From contig LFFE01000001.1 in the NCBI GenBank assembly GCA_001510385.1, positions 1 to 40,065 on the forward strand: DNA of 40,065 nt, given 5' to 3'. Below the pieces are notes generated by a model, which ran no database searches, was not told the origin of the DNA, and was given only the letters and a program-made list of their open reading frames with translations. The stretch's first letter is position 1, and every line of letters starts with the position of its first letter. Source of the stretch: Actinobacteria bacterium casp-actino5 (lineage in GTDB: Bacteria; Actinomycetota; Acidimicrobiia; Acidimicrobiales; Ilumatobacteraceae). Position numbers and translations under genes: made by a program. Of the stretch, positions 33,395-40,065 are shown in pieces.

Positions 33395-33440
33395 CAGCCG
33401 AGTGTGTCATCCAGCCAAGTGATTAATGAAGTTGGGACAT

Positions 33441-33929
33441 TCAGTCACGCAACCCATCAATCGCGGCATGAATCGCATTTTGTACCCGATCAGGGTTTCG
33501 AACGTCAGTAAATGTTTGCTGACCGCTCTCGCCACCCGACTCGATGAGAAGGTCGCCTGCGCCGATTACGCGCTCGAAAAGTGACTGATGAAACAGCACG
33601 TTGTTGACACGACCAAGCGGAATCTCAACACCACGCCGGGAAATGATTCCGCTTCGGAAGATGACGCGATCAGTGGTCACCACAAAATACGTCGTCACCC
33701 ATGACAACCACCTCAGCGCAACACCAACGCCAGAGATCACAACAAGAGCAATCGAGATCCACCGCAACGCTCCTGAAATTGAACCCTCACCGGTGAACAG
33801 CGCAACAACGATGGCCAGAGCGAAGAACACGGCGACGCGCGCTACTTCTTTCGCGAAATACCACCAGTGCGGATGAAGATCAACGATTGTTTCTTCACCC
33901 GGATTTAGCAATTTCTGCGGGTACGCCAT
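33441..33929 (-). CDS. PH-domain (YdbS-like) membrane protein
   Basis: A 162-residue protein with a short cytoplasmic N-terminus (MAYPQKLLNPGEETIVDLHPHWWYF), two transmembrane helices (about VAVFFALAIVVALF and ISIALVVISGVGVALRWL) and a bacterial PH (bPH2) domain starting at TTYFVVTTDRVIFRSGIISRRGVEIPLGRVNNV and ending in RNPDRVQNAIHAAIDGL. The YdbS/bPH2 family is common in actinobacteria and its molecular role is not settled. It is divergent from the UvrD-type helicase, with 23 bases between starts. Confidence 0.9.
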   Translation of the reverse strand: MAYPQKLLNPGEETIVDLHPHWWYFAKEVARVAVFFALAIVVALFTGEGSISGALRWISIALVVISGVGVALRWLSWVTTYFVVTTDRVIFRSGIISRRGVEIPLGRVNNVLFHQSLFERVIGAGDLLIESGGESGQQTFTDVRNPDRVQNAIHAAIDGLRD

Positions 33930-33940
33930 GCTGATGACAG

Positions 33941-33946
33941 TACCGT
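33941..33946 (+). promoter_or_regulatory. Putative -10 box of the UvrD-type helicase gene
   Basis: TACCGT ends 6 bases before the GTG at 33953, without a ribosome binding site. Confidence 0.4.
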
Positions 33947-33952
33947 GACGGG

Positions 33953-35872
33953 GTGGACCCGCAAGACCTACTCGCCGATTTAGACGCAGATCAGCGTCAT
34001 GCGGTCACGACCGAGTCGCGGCTCGTGGCGGTGATCGCTGGAGCAGGGTCAGGAAAAACTCGGGTTCTCACGAGACGAATTGCGTATCGAATTGCGACCG
34101 AGACTGCTGATCCGCGCCACACTCTCGCCCTCACTTTCACTCGAGAGGCTGCGGGAGAACTTCGTCGTCGCCTTCGCCAGAGCGGGCTTGGGCAACGAAT
34201 CGAAGCCGGGACCTTTCACTCGGTTGCACTCGGTCTGCTTCGACAGCGTTGGTCCGACCTTGGGAAACGCTTTCCAACTATTGCCGATGACCGCCATCGT
34301 CTACTCTCCGCAGCGCTCAATTTGCCGAAAGAACAACTTGACGACATCGTCAACGAATTGTCATGGGCAAGTGCTCGCGGAATCACCGCCGACACATACT
34401 CCACAGTGGCTCGATCTCGACGTCAGCAGCCTTCAAAGGCCGCTCGGATCACCGAAGCAATGGCCGCATATGAACGCGAAAAGTCCGCACGCGGCGTATT
34501 TGACCTCGACGACCTACTCGTTCGGTGCGCCATCGAACTCGAACGCGACACAGCATTTGCAGCGGCAATTCAATGGCGATTCCGGCACATCCATGTTGAT
34601 GAGGCGCAAGACCTCACGCCAATCCAGCAACGCTTGCTCACCGCCCTAAGATCGCCAGACACCGATGACCTCTACATCGTTGGTGATCCGGCCCAGTCGA
34701 TTTATGGTTTCAATGGCAGCGATCCAGACGTACTCGTCCATGTCTCCGATCGATTCCCTGGTGTCGAAGTCATCAAATTGCCGGTCAACCACCGTTGCAC
34801 GCCACAAATCGTCTCCACAGGAGTTCACATCCTCGGACACGCCGATCTCTCCGCTGATCTTCAATCGAGCAGGCCAGACGGATCGCTCCCCAGTCTGACG
34901 GCCTTCTCCGATGAAGACGCCGAGGCACGGGGAATTGCGGATGCAATAGTTCGAACTGGCGATCACGCCGTCCGCAATGGCCAAGTGGCGGTCCTTGGGC
35001 GAACGCATCAGCATTGTGCCCGAATAGAGCAAGCCCTCAAACACGCTGGCATCGAGGTTCGTGCACGCGGGTTTCGGGGCGACTCATCAGGGAGACGGGC
35101 ACTCGATCAGGCGAAGCGTCTCACATCGTCGGCTGCGCTGCGAGCGTGGGCGCATGACATCCTCGACGGTGACGAAGTATCTCCTGCTCAACTTGAAGCA
35201 GCCCAGCCAAGTGGCACAGTGTCGGCCCAGCAAGTCGCCTCAGTTGCACTCGAACATCTTCGTGAACACCCCGACGGGAATGGCACCAGCTTTGCGTCGT
35301 GGATCACCACTGCTGACCCCTTTGGATTCCAGCAAAAAGGTGGGGTGGAAGTGCTCACCTTCCATGCGGCGAAAGGGCGCGAATGGGACCACGTTTGGAT
35401 CGCAGCGGTCGAGACTGGGTCGGTTCCTCATCGAAGCGCAACAACAAGAGAAGAGTCCCTTGAGGAAGCAAGATTGCTCTATGTCGCGATCACTCGAGCG
35501 ACTTCCGAGTGCCACCTGTCGTTTGCTGAGCGGCGTGGTGGTTACCGCCGCAACATAAGTCCATTTATTGCAGAACTCGACCTCACTCGGCCCGGTACTT
35601 CTGGGCCGCCGGAAGATCTCTCCCAAGCGATACGACGTGCTGGCGAATCGACGAGCCGAACGTCTCTTGAACGTTTGAAGGAATGGCGAGCAATTACCGC
35701 CCAACGATCGGGAATCCTTCCGGAAGAACTATGCAGTGACCGCGTCCTACGGCAGATTGCTGAACAACCGCCTCAGGATGCAGAGCAACTTGACAAACTG
35801 ACAGGTTGGGGACGACTCACCTCAGCTCGACTGTTCGATGATCTGCAATCCGCCCTTGGCAATCAGTCCTAA
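33953..35872 (+). CDS. UvrD/Rep-type superfamily 1 helicase with an HRDC domain (UvrD2-like)
   Basis: A 639-residue SF1A helicase. Motifs seen are the Q/N-terminal LDADQRHAV, Walker A AGAGSGKT (about 29-36), LTFTREAAGELRRRL, HVDEAQDLTPIQ, VGDPAQSIYGFNGS, LPVNHRC, the VEVLTFHAAKGREWDHVWI motif and LLYVAITRA. The C-terminal 70 residues (SLERLKEWRAITAQRSGI to GRLTSARLFDDL) form an HRDC domain, as in mycobacterial UvrD2. It unwinds DNA 3'-5' in repair or replication restart. It starts at GTG 33953 right after a TACCGT -10 box and is convergent with xthA. Confidence 0.92.
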   Translation: MDPQDLLADLDADQRHAVTTESRLVAVIAGAGSGKTRVLTRRIAYRIATETADPRHTLALTFTREAAGELRRRLRQSGLGQRIEAGTFHSVALGLLRQRWSDLGKRFPTIADDRHRLLSAALNLPKEQLDDIVNELSWASARGITADTYSTVARSRRQQPSKAARITEAMAAYEREKSARGVFDLDDLLVRCAIELERDTAFAAAIQWRFRHIHVDEAQDLTPIQQRLLTALRSPDTDDLYIVGDPAQSIYGFNGSDPDVLVHVSDRFPGVEVIKLPVNHRCTPQIVSTGVHILGHADLSADLQSSRPDGSLPSLTAFSDEDAEARGIADAIVRTGDHAVRNGQVAVLGRTHQHCARIEQALKHAGIEVRARGFRGDSSGRRALDQAKRLTSSAALRAWAHDILDGDEVSPAQLEAAQPSGTVSAQQVASVALEHLREHPDGNGTSFASWITTADPFGFQQKGGVEVLTFHAAKGREWDHVWIAAVETGSVPHRSATTREESLEEARLLYVAITRATSECHLSFAERRGGYRRNISPFIAELDLTRPGTSGPPEDLSQAIRRAGESTSRTSLERLKEWRAITAQRSGILPEELCSDRVLRQIAEQPPQDAEQLDKLTGWGRLTSARLFDDLQSALGNQS

Positions 35873-35889
35873 CCTAAGCAGTTGCGCAG

Positions 35890-36663
35890 TTATTTGAGAT
35901 CAACCAGCACCGGAGCATGATCGCTCGGGGATGGTCCTTTTCGTGCATTGCGATCGACCACAACGAACTCACTGCGTTCAACCATCGAGCCCGAGCCCAA
36001 GATGAGGTCGATCCGGAGTCCACGACCCATGTGAAAGTCTCCTGATCGGTAGTCCCACCAAGAGAACAAGCGTTCTTCGCTGTGGTGGTGACGGAAGAGG
36101 TCCGAGAGCCCCCACTCCTCAAGTGATCGAAGGCGGGCTCGTTCTGCGTCAGTCACATGGGTTGACATTGCGAGCTTCTGCGGATCGTGCACATCAGCAT
36201 CGGTTGGTGCAATGTTGAAGTCACCTGTGACAATCACGTCGCTGTCAGATGAGGTATCGATTGCGAGATGTTGCTGAAGCCGATCAAGCCACGACAATTT
36301 GTATTCGTAGTGAGGATCGTCGATTGCACGTCCGTTCGGCACATAGACAGATGACACTCTGATATCGGCGCAGGTTGCGGTGATGATTCGGGCATCGGGG
36401 TCCGGCTCAATGTCGCCTGCAAAATTTGTGACGACGTCTGACAGTCCCACTTTTGAGATGATCGCAACTCCATTCCAGCGACCTTGCCCATAGTGAACAG
36501 ACTCATAACCCATTGCTTCAAAATGAAGACCAGGGAACGCGTCATCTGCCATCTTCGTTTCTTGAAGACAGAGCACGTCCGGTTGCACATCCTCGATCCA
36601 TTCGGTCACCCGTTCAAGACGGGCTTTTAAGGAGTTGACGTTCCACGTGGCGAGTCGAATCAT
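35890..36663 (-). CDS. xthA: Exodeoxyribonuclease III (AP endonuclease)
   Basis: A 257-residue ExoIII/EEP-family nuclease that cuts at abasic sites and degrades DNA 3'-5'. Catalytic residues appear in MIRLATWNVNSLKARL, CLQETKMADD (metal Glu), VYVPNGRAIDD, VTGDFNIAPTDADV and SPSDHAPVLVD (Asp/His), with the WWDYRSG motif before the end. It overlaps the stop of the NYN-S1-H1 gene by 4 bases (ATGA), so the two are translated together, an unusual partner for ExoIII. Confidence 0.95.
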   Translation of the reverse strand: MIRLATWNVNSLKARLERVTEWIEDVQPDVLCLQETKMADDAFPGLHFEAMGYESVHYGQGRWNGVAIISKVGLSDVVTNFAGDIEPDPDARIITATCADIRVSSVYVPNGRAIDDPHYEYKLSWLDRLQQHLAIDTSSDSDVIVTGDFNIAPTDADVHDPQKLAMSTHVTDAERARLRSLEEWGLSDLFRHHHSEERLFSWWDYRSGDFHMGRGLRIDLILGSGSMVERSEFVVVDRNARKGPSPSDHAPVLVDLK

Positions 36664-37970
36664 GCCCTCTCAGCCTGACGGGTCCGAGACGCTGTTGCAA
36701 CCTTTTTCTGTCCGGTCTGTTTCACCGGCGCTTTCTTTGCCGGTGATTTCTTTGCTAGCGCTTTCTTTGCTGGCGCTTTCTTCGCCGGTGATTTCTTTGC
36801 TAGCGCTTTCTTTGCCGGTGATTTCTTTGCAGATGATTTCTTCGGCTCTTCCATTGGAGCTGTCGCCGGTTGTTGAGCTGCCGTCTTTTTGGCTGCTGCC
36901 TTTTTGGTCGCCGCTGACGCGACCGTGTCTTTTTTAGCAGTTGGCTTCGCGGCCGATGCGGCCTTCGAAGACGTTTTCTTTCCGACCGACTTCTTCGTTG
37001 CTGCAACTCGGCGAGGGTGCGTCGCAGACGTTGTTCGGCGCTTTTCGTCAGGTTGTTCCCCTGATATCCCCGCTACTGCAGTGGGAGAGACAGCATCAAA
37101 TGCGCCGTCAATGCTCCTTCGTTCAGCCACAAATCCCACGATGGTGACACCCACTTCTTCACCTATCTTCACCTGAGCGCGAGCGCTCTTCGGCGGAGGA
37201 TCTGCCATCAGACGAAGTGACACATACACGCTGACGTCACCGACCCTTACATATGCACCGTGTGAGGCGAAACGCTCAACTTGGCCGACACGACGAGTGC
37301 CGACGGGAGATGTTTCAACAAAATCAAGGAAAGGCATCAACTCGTTGACAGGATCTCCACCTTTTGGTGCAACACCTTCAGCCTTCACTTTCGCCGCAGA
37401 GTTATTCGACCGTTTAGCGGCACCGGGAGGCGGGCTTGTAGGCACCGGCATTGGCTGACTCGCTTGCTTACTCGCCGTTCGCCTCGATGATGTTGCTGGC
37501 GTGGTAGCCGATGATTTCTTCGTCGCTTTTCGCGAGACCGGACCCCGTACGGGAGTTCGAGCCACGAATACCCAGCCAACATGCGGTACTGGTTTTCCAC
37601 CAACAAGTCGTCCTTCATCAAAGAGCCATTCGTAATCACCATGAAATTCCTGAAAGGAATCGTTTGAGAGCACTGACGCATCTGCCCGATCGGCGATGCT
37701 GAGCACGAATGCATCTCCCCGACCGATTGCCCCCGCAGGTGGCGCCACTAGTTCGTTGTTCGCAATTGCCTCCTCAAATTCGCTCTTCTCCGATGGGTCG
37801 ATCCGGTGACCAAATGTCGCGTCGACGACGACCGTGATCATCGAGTCGGGATGATCAGCCATAAATGTGGTGACCGCCTCTTGAAGCTGCTCAAGACTCG
37901 GGCGCGATCGGCCCTCGGTAGCAATATTTGATCCGTCAACCACGTAGTGGGCTGCCGATGTAGTTGTCAT
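36660..37970 (-). CDS. NYN (Zc3h12a-like) RNase + S1 domain + histone-H1-like basic tail
   Basis: A 436-residue fusion. Residues about 7-140 match a PIN-like NYN nuclease: VVDGSNIA (Asp12), VVVDATFGH (Asp50), GRGDAFVL (Asp86) and VLSNDSFQEF (Asp104), the four acidic positions expected of a metal-dependent RNase. Residues 141-205 are a disordered basic linker. Residues about 224-290 look like an S1 RNA-binding domain (RRVGQVERFASHGAYVRVGD ... VGVTIVGFVAERRSIDGAFD). Residues 310-436 form a Lys/Ala/Pro tail with S-P-A-K-K-A repeats, like histone H1 and bacterial HupB/HctB tails. I chose the ATG at 37970 because AGAGGA lies 7 bases upstream; an ATG at 37985 is also in frame. It ends inside the xthA start. 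A role in RNA decay, possibly near DNA, is inference. Confidence 0.85.
   Translation of the reverse strand: MTTTSAAHYVVDGSNIATEGRSRPSLEQLQEAVTTFMADHPDSMITVVVDATFGHRIDPSEKSEFEEAIANNELVAPPAGAIGRGDAFVLSIADRADASVLSNDSFQEFHGDYEWLFDEGRLVGGKPVPHVGWVFVARTPVRGPVSRKATKKSSATTPATSSRRTASKQASQPMPVPTSPPPGAAKRSNNSAAKVKAEGVAPKGGDPVNELMPFLDFVETSPVGTRRVGQVERFASHGAYVRVGDVSVYVSLRLMADPPPKSARAQVKIGEEVGVTIVGFVAERRSIDGAFDAVSPTAVAGISGEQPDEKRRTTSATHPRRVAATKKSVGKKTSSKAASAAKPTAKKDTVASAATKKAAAKKTAAQQPATAPMEEPKKSSAKKSPAKKALAKKSPAKKAPAKKALAKKSPAKKAPVKQTGQKKVATASRTRQAERA
36720..36845 (-). repeat. Tandem 15-base repeat coding for the lysine-rich tail
   Basis: About eight imperfect copies of a 15-base unit (on the minus strand variants such as AAGAAATCACCGGCA and AAGAAAGCGCTAGCA) encode alternating K-K-S-P-A and K-K-A-L/P-A within residues about 377-415 of the NYN-S1-H1 protein. 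It is a coding repeat, in frame, and not a CRISPR. Confidence 0.85.
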
Positions 37971-37985
37971 GTGAATCCTCTTCAT

Positions 37986-38021
37986 CCCGAGTCATTCGGG
38001 TCAGTAGCGGGTGCATCCCGC
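37986..38021 (-). promoter_or_regulatory. Twin small hairpins in the leader of the NYN-S1-H1 gene
   Basis: On the minus strand GCGGG-ATGCA-CCCGC (38021-38007) is followed by CCCGA-ATGAC-TCGGG (38000-37986). Both have 5-base-pair stems and 5-base loops beginning with ATG. The second ends directly before the ribosome binding site region of the gene. Their role is unknown. Confidence 0.5.
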
Positions 38022-38147
38022 AAGCGCCTTCATGAAGACCCTCCGTGATTGCCCTGTGAGGACATTCATCGGGAGCGGACTACACCGCAACGCCTAGACC
38101 ATCGTAGAGTCAGGTTTGTCCATCCCCTCGTTTTCCTCGGAGGCTTC

Positions 38148-38780
38148 ATGTCAGATCGATCATTCGACGCAGTGTTTTGGGACTTCGGTGGAGTCGTTAC
38201 CACCAGTCCATTTGAGGCGTTCAACGCCTACGAGGAATCCCATAACATCCCCAAGGACTTCATTCGGGGGGTCAACACTCATAGCCCTGATACCAACGCG
38301 TGGGCCCAGATTGAGCGACAGGAGATTTCGGCAGAGGTATTCAACGATTTGTTCGCAACTGAGTCGGAAGCCCTTGGACACAGAGTCCCCGGTGCGGATG
38401 TGCTCGGTTGTCTGTATGGCAACGTCCGACCCGAGATGGTGACGGCACTCAACACCATTCACGACAGCGGATACACCCAAGCCTGTCTCACCAACAACGT
38501 GAACCGTTCCGTTGAGGAGCGATCGGACGTCTCAGCCGCGATGACCATCTTTGACCATGTCATCGAGTCATCAAAGGTCGGAATTCGCAAGCCTGAGCCA
38601 GGCTTCTACACCCTTGCGTGTGAAACCGCCGGAGTGCAGCCTGAGCGAGTCATCTTCTTGGATGACCTTGGGATCAATCTCAAGCCCGCTCGAGCAATGG
38701 GTATGTCAACGATCAAAGTTGTTTCTGCTGACCAAGCACTCGGCGAACTCGAAGGACTGCTCGGATTGTCACTGCGCTGA
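38148..38780 (+). CDS. HAD-IA family phosphatase-like protein (soluble-epoxide-hydrolase N-domain/ACAD10-like)
   Basis: A 210-residue HAD-superfamily protein. Motif I is FDAVFWDFGGVV with nucleophile Asp12; the second Asp of the usual DxD is Gly, as in several YihX and sEH-N relatives. Motif II is in ACLTNNVNRS, the lysine in SSKVGIRKPEPGFY and motif IV in VIFLDDLGINLKPARAMGM. The N-domain of mammalian sEH/ACAD10 and bacterial relatives share this pattern. The substrate is unknown. The ATG at 38148 has CGGAGG immediately upstream; an upstream in-frame start at 38049 is not supported. It is convergent with the dikinase gene with a 22-base gap. Confidence 0.87.
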   Translation: MSDRSFDAVFWDFGGVVTTSPFEAFNAYEESHNIPKDFIRGVNTHSPDTNAWAQIERQEISAEVFNDLFATESEALGHRVPGADVLGCLYGNVRPEMVTALNTIHDSGYTQACLTNNVNRSVEERSDVSAAMTIFDHVIESSKVGIRKPEPGFYTLACETAGVQPERVIFLDDLGINLKPARAMGMSTIKVVSADQALGELEGLLGLSLR

Positions 38781-38802
38781 GCACACGAGTTCTCAGCAGT
38801 GG

Positions 38803-40065
38803 CTAAAAACTGCCTTCGCTGACACGGTCAATCCGCTGTAACAAAATGAGATCTTCATGTAGTTCCATCCAAATGTCGTGGAATGACTCGCACATCACCC
38901 CTGTGAACCGATTCACTTCTCCGTTGTTGATTGCTGCCAATGCATCATGTAGTCGTCGCTGGTACATGCCAAGACGCAACTTCACCGAAGACATCGAGGT
39001 CAACACGGATTCAGCGTCGCTGAGAAATTTCACCAACCGTTCGATGCACTGCGTGTCATATTCGGCGTCATCATGAACGTTCGGCTCGCCATTTCGCACC
39101 TGCCAATCGGTACAAATCTGCTTGAACTCGACGTTTAGTTCAAGGAACTCCTCGTAGGGGCTTCTTAGCGCTTGTAACGGTTCTGCAGTCGCAATGTGCT
39201 CATCAATTCGAGTCCGGCCAGACGGTGCAAGCATGTACATCTTGCGAGCCTCGATGTAGTTCACCTGCTGATCGGCAACAAGTACATCCAAGACCGTTGC
39301 AAGGTCTGCGCCAGTGCTGTGTCGAAGCCCATCAAGAGTTGAGAATCCACGCATGCGTAACACTCGCAACACGTGAAGTTCAGAGGTCAACTCCGGATCT
39401 GATTCGGCATCGACTTCTGCGAGAAATGACTTGCCCTCCTGAGATGAAGGCGAAACCTCCGCCGGGAAAAACTCAACCGTTCCGCCGATGTCGACTAAAC
39501 CTGACGCCAGCACAGCTTGCGCGGACGCCAGACGAGCAACCGGCACCCTAAATGGCGAGCAACTCAACGTTGTGCACCCTGCAGCAATAAAGAATGAGAT
39601 CGATGTCGGATCGCCGGCATGCTCTCCGCATACTCCGACCTTGATGGAGGGTTGTAGCTCGCGCGCGTCTGCGATCGCTCGAGCGATGAGCATTCCCACT
39701 CCGGCTTCGTCAATCACCTCAAATGGATTGTGGTCAAGAATTCCAATCTCTCGATACCGAGGAAGCAATCGCGCCTCAACATCATCACGGCTCAGTCCAA
39801 ATGTCATCTGAGTAAGGTCGTTTGTTCCAAACGAAAGGAAATCTGCATCTTGTGCAATCTCGCCGGCGAGAAGCGCAGCCCGAGGTGTCTCGACCATCGC
39901 TCCGATCGACACCACGCCTTCAAGTGCTCCATCGGTATCGACATCGTTCATCGCGTTCAACACCCATTGCCGCGCTGCCCGGAACTCTGAGGCATCACTG
40001 ATGAGCGGAATCATGATTTCCAACTGAGGTCGTACACCTGTTTCCATGATCGAAATAGTTGCTCG
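38803..40065 (-). CDS. ppdK: Pyruvate, phosphate dikinase, C-terminal part with an extra C-terminal module
   Basis: The gene enters from the right edge (six further in-frame codons, RATISI, precede the first methionine seen) and ends here. The PEP/pyruvate-binding domain is clear: LEIMIPLISD, GAMVETPRAALLAGEIAQDADFLSFGTNDLTQM, and the catalytic cysteine in KVGVCGEHAGDP, then SPFRVPVARLASAQAVL, where normal PPDK ends. About 237 more residues follow: an acidic linker, a winged-helix-like segment (SELHVLRVLRMRGFSTLDGL ... YMLAPSGRTRIDE) and a helical domain with KFLSDAESVLTSMSSVKLRL and SFHDIWMELHEDLILLQRI. PPDK interconverts pyruvate and PEP using ATP/PPi. The function of the extra module is unknown. 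Confidence 0.9.
   Translation of the reverse strand, partial: RATISIMETGVRPQLEIMIPLISDASEFRAARQWVLNAMNDVDTDGALEGVVSIGAMVETPRAALLAGEIAQDADFLSFGTNDLTQMTFGLSRDDVEARLLPRYREIGILDHNPFEVIDEAGVGMLIARAIADARELQPSIKVGVCGEHAGDPTSISFFIAAGCTTLSCSPFRVPVARLASAQAVLASGLVDIGGTVEFFPAEVSPSSQEGKSFLAEVDAESDPELTSELHVLRVLRMRGFSTLDGLRHSTGADLATVLDVLVADQQVNYIEARKMYMLAPSGRTRIDEHIATAEPLQALRSPYEEFLELNVEFKQICTDWQVRNGEPNVHDDAEYDTQCIERLVKFLSDAESVLTSMSSVKLRLGMYQRRLHDALAAINNGEVNRFTGVMCESFHDIWMELHEDLILLQRIDRVSEGSF

Noticed and set aside
36720-36845. CRISPR-like array.
   Set aside because: The repeats are contiguous 15-base coding units without spacers, inside an in-frame protein tail.
1-40065. Mobile elements, prophage, toxin-antitoxin or defence islands.
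   Set aside because: No transposase, integrase, terminal repeats, restriction genes or toxin-antitoxin pair is visible; codon style looks even across the window.

Overview
The window looks like core chromosome of an actinomycete-lineage bacterium, most likely a marine or aquatic member of the Acidimicrobiia; the class is my inference. Signs for it are a base composition around the mid-50s % GC by eye, many genes that appear to start without a leader behind a TANNNT -10 box, tiny genes for the ribosomal proteins bL37 and bS22, an F420-type luciferase-like oxidoreductase, and the gene order metG-tatD-X-rsmA-ispE ... glmU-prs-rplY-pth-mfd, which resembles the corresponding mycobacterial region. 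I see no insertion sequence, prophage, CRISPR array or rRNA, and no gene-free stretch over 300 bases.

Positions 1-9200 form an acyl-CoA metabolism block: the start of a family III CoA-transferase, two amidase-signature enzymes flanking a 1-Cys peroxiredoxin, three AMP-forming acyl-CoA ligases and a RutE-like nitroreductase. This suggests uptake and CoA activation of fatty, steroid-like or other carboxylic acids. Positions 9200-14000 hold tRNA-Leu(UAA), a small unknown protein, a stand-alone Fe-S PD-(D/E)XK nuclease, an L,D-transpeptidase lipoprotein, a VOC protein, a 28-residue bL37 gene, thioredoxin with a strong terminator, and the F420-type enzyme.

Positions 14000-29600 are the housekeeping core. 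ychF, DUF192, rsmI and a HAD-IB phosphatase come first. A tightly overlapping metG-tatD-DPBB-rsmA-ispE operon follows, in which a secreted double-psi beta-barrel protein sits where mycobacteria carry rpfB. Next come bS22 on the other strand, a tRNA-Gln whose terminal CCA shares its last base with the start codon of a shortened glmU, then prs, rplY behind a structured leader, pth and mfd.

Positions 29600-40065 hold a membrane protein, a lipoprotein, a histidine phosphatase, an alpha-methylacyl-CoA racemase, an alpha/beta hydrolase and a PH-domain membrane protein on the minus strand. A UvrD-type helicase with an HRDC domain, exonuclease III overlapping an NYN-S1-histone-H1-like fusion protein, a HAD phosphatase and the C-terminal part of pyruvate phosphate dikinase with an unusual extra C-terminal module complete the window.

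No single obvious new defence or mobile system is present. The best leads are the tRNA-Gln/glmU one-base overlap, the DPBB protein in the rpf slot, the NYN-S1-H1 fusion with paired hairpins in its leader, the stand-alone Fe-S nuclease, and the extended dikinase.
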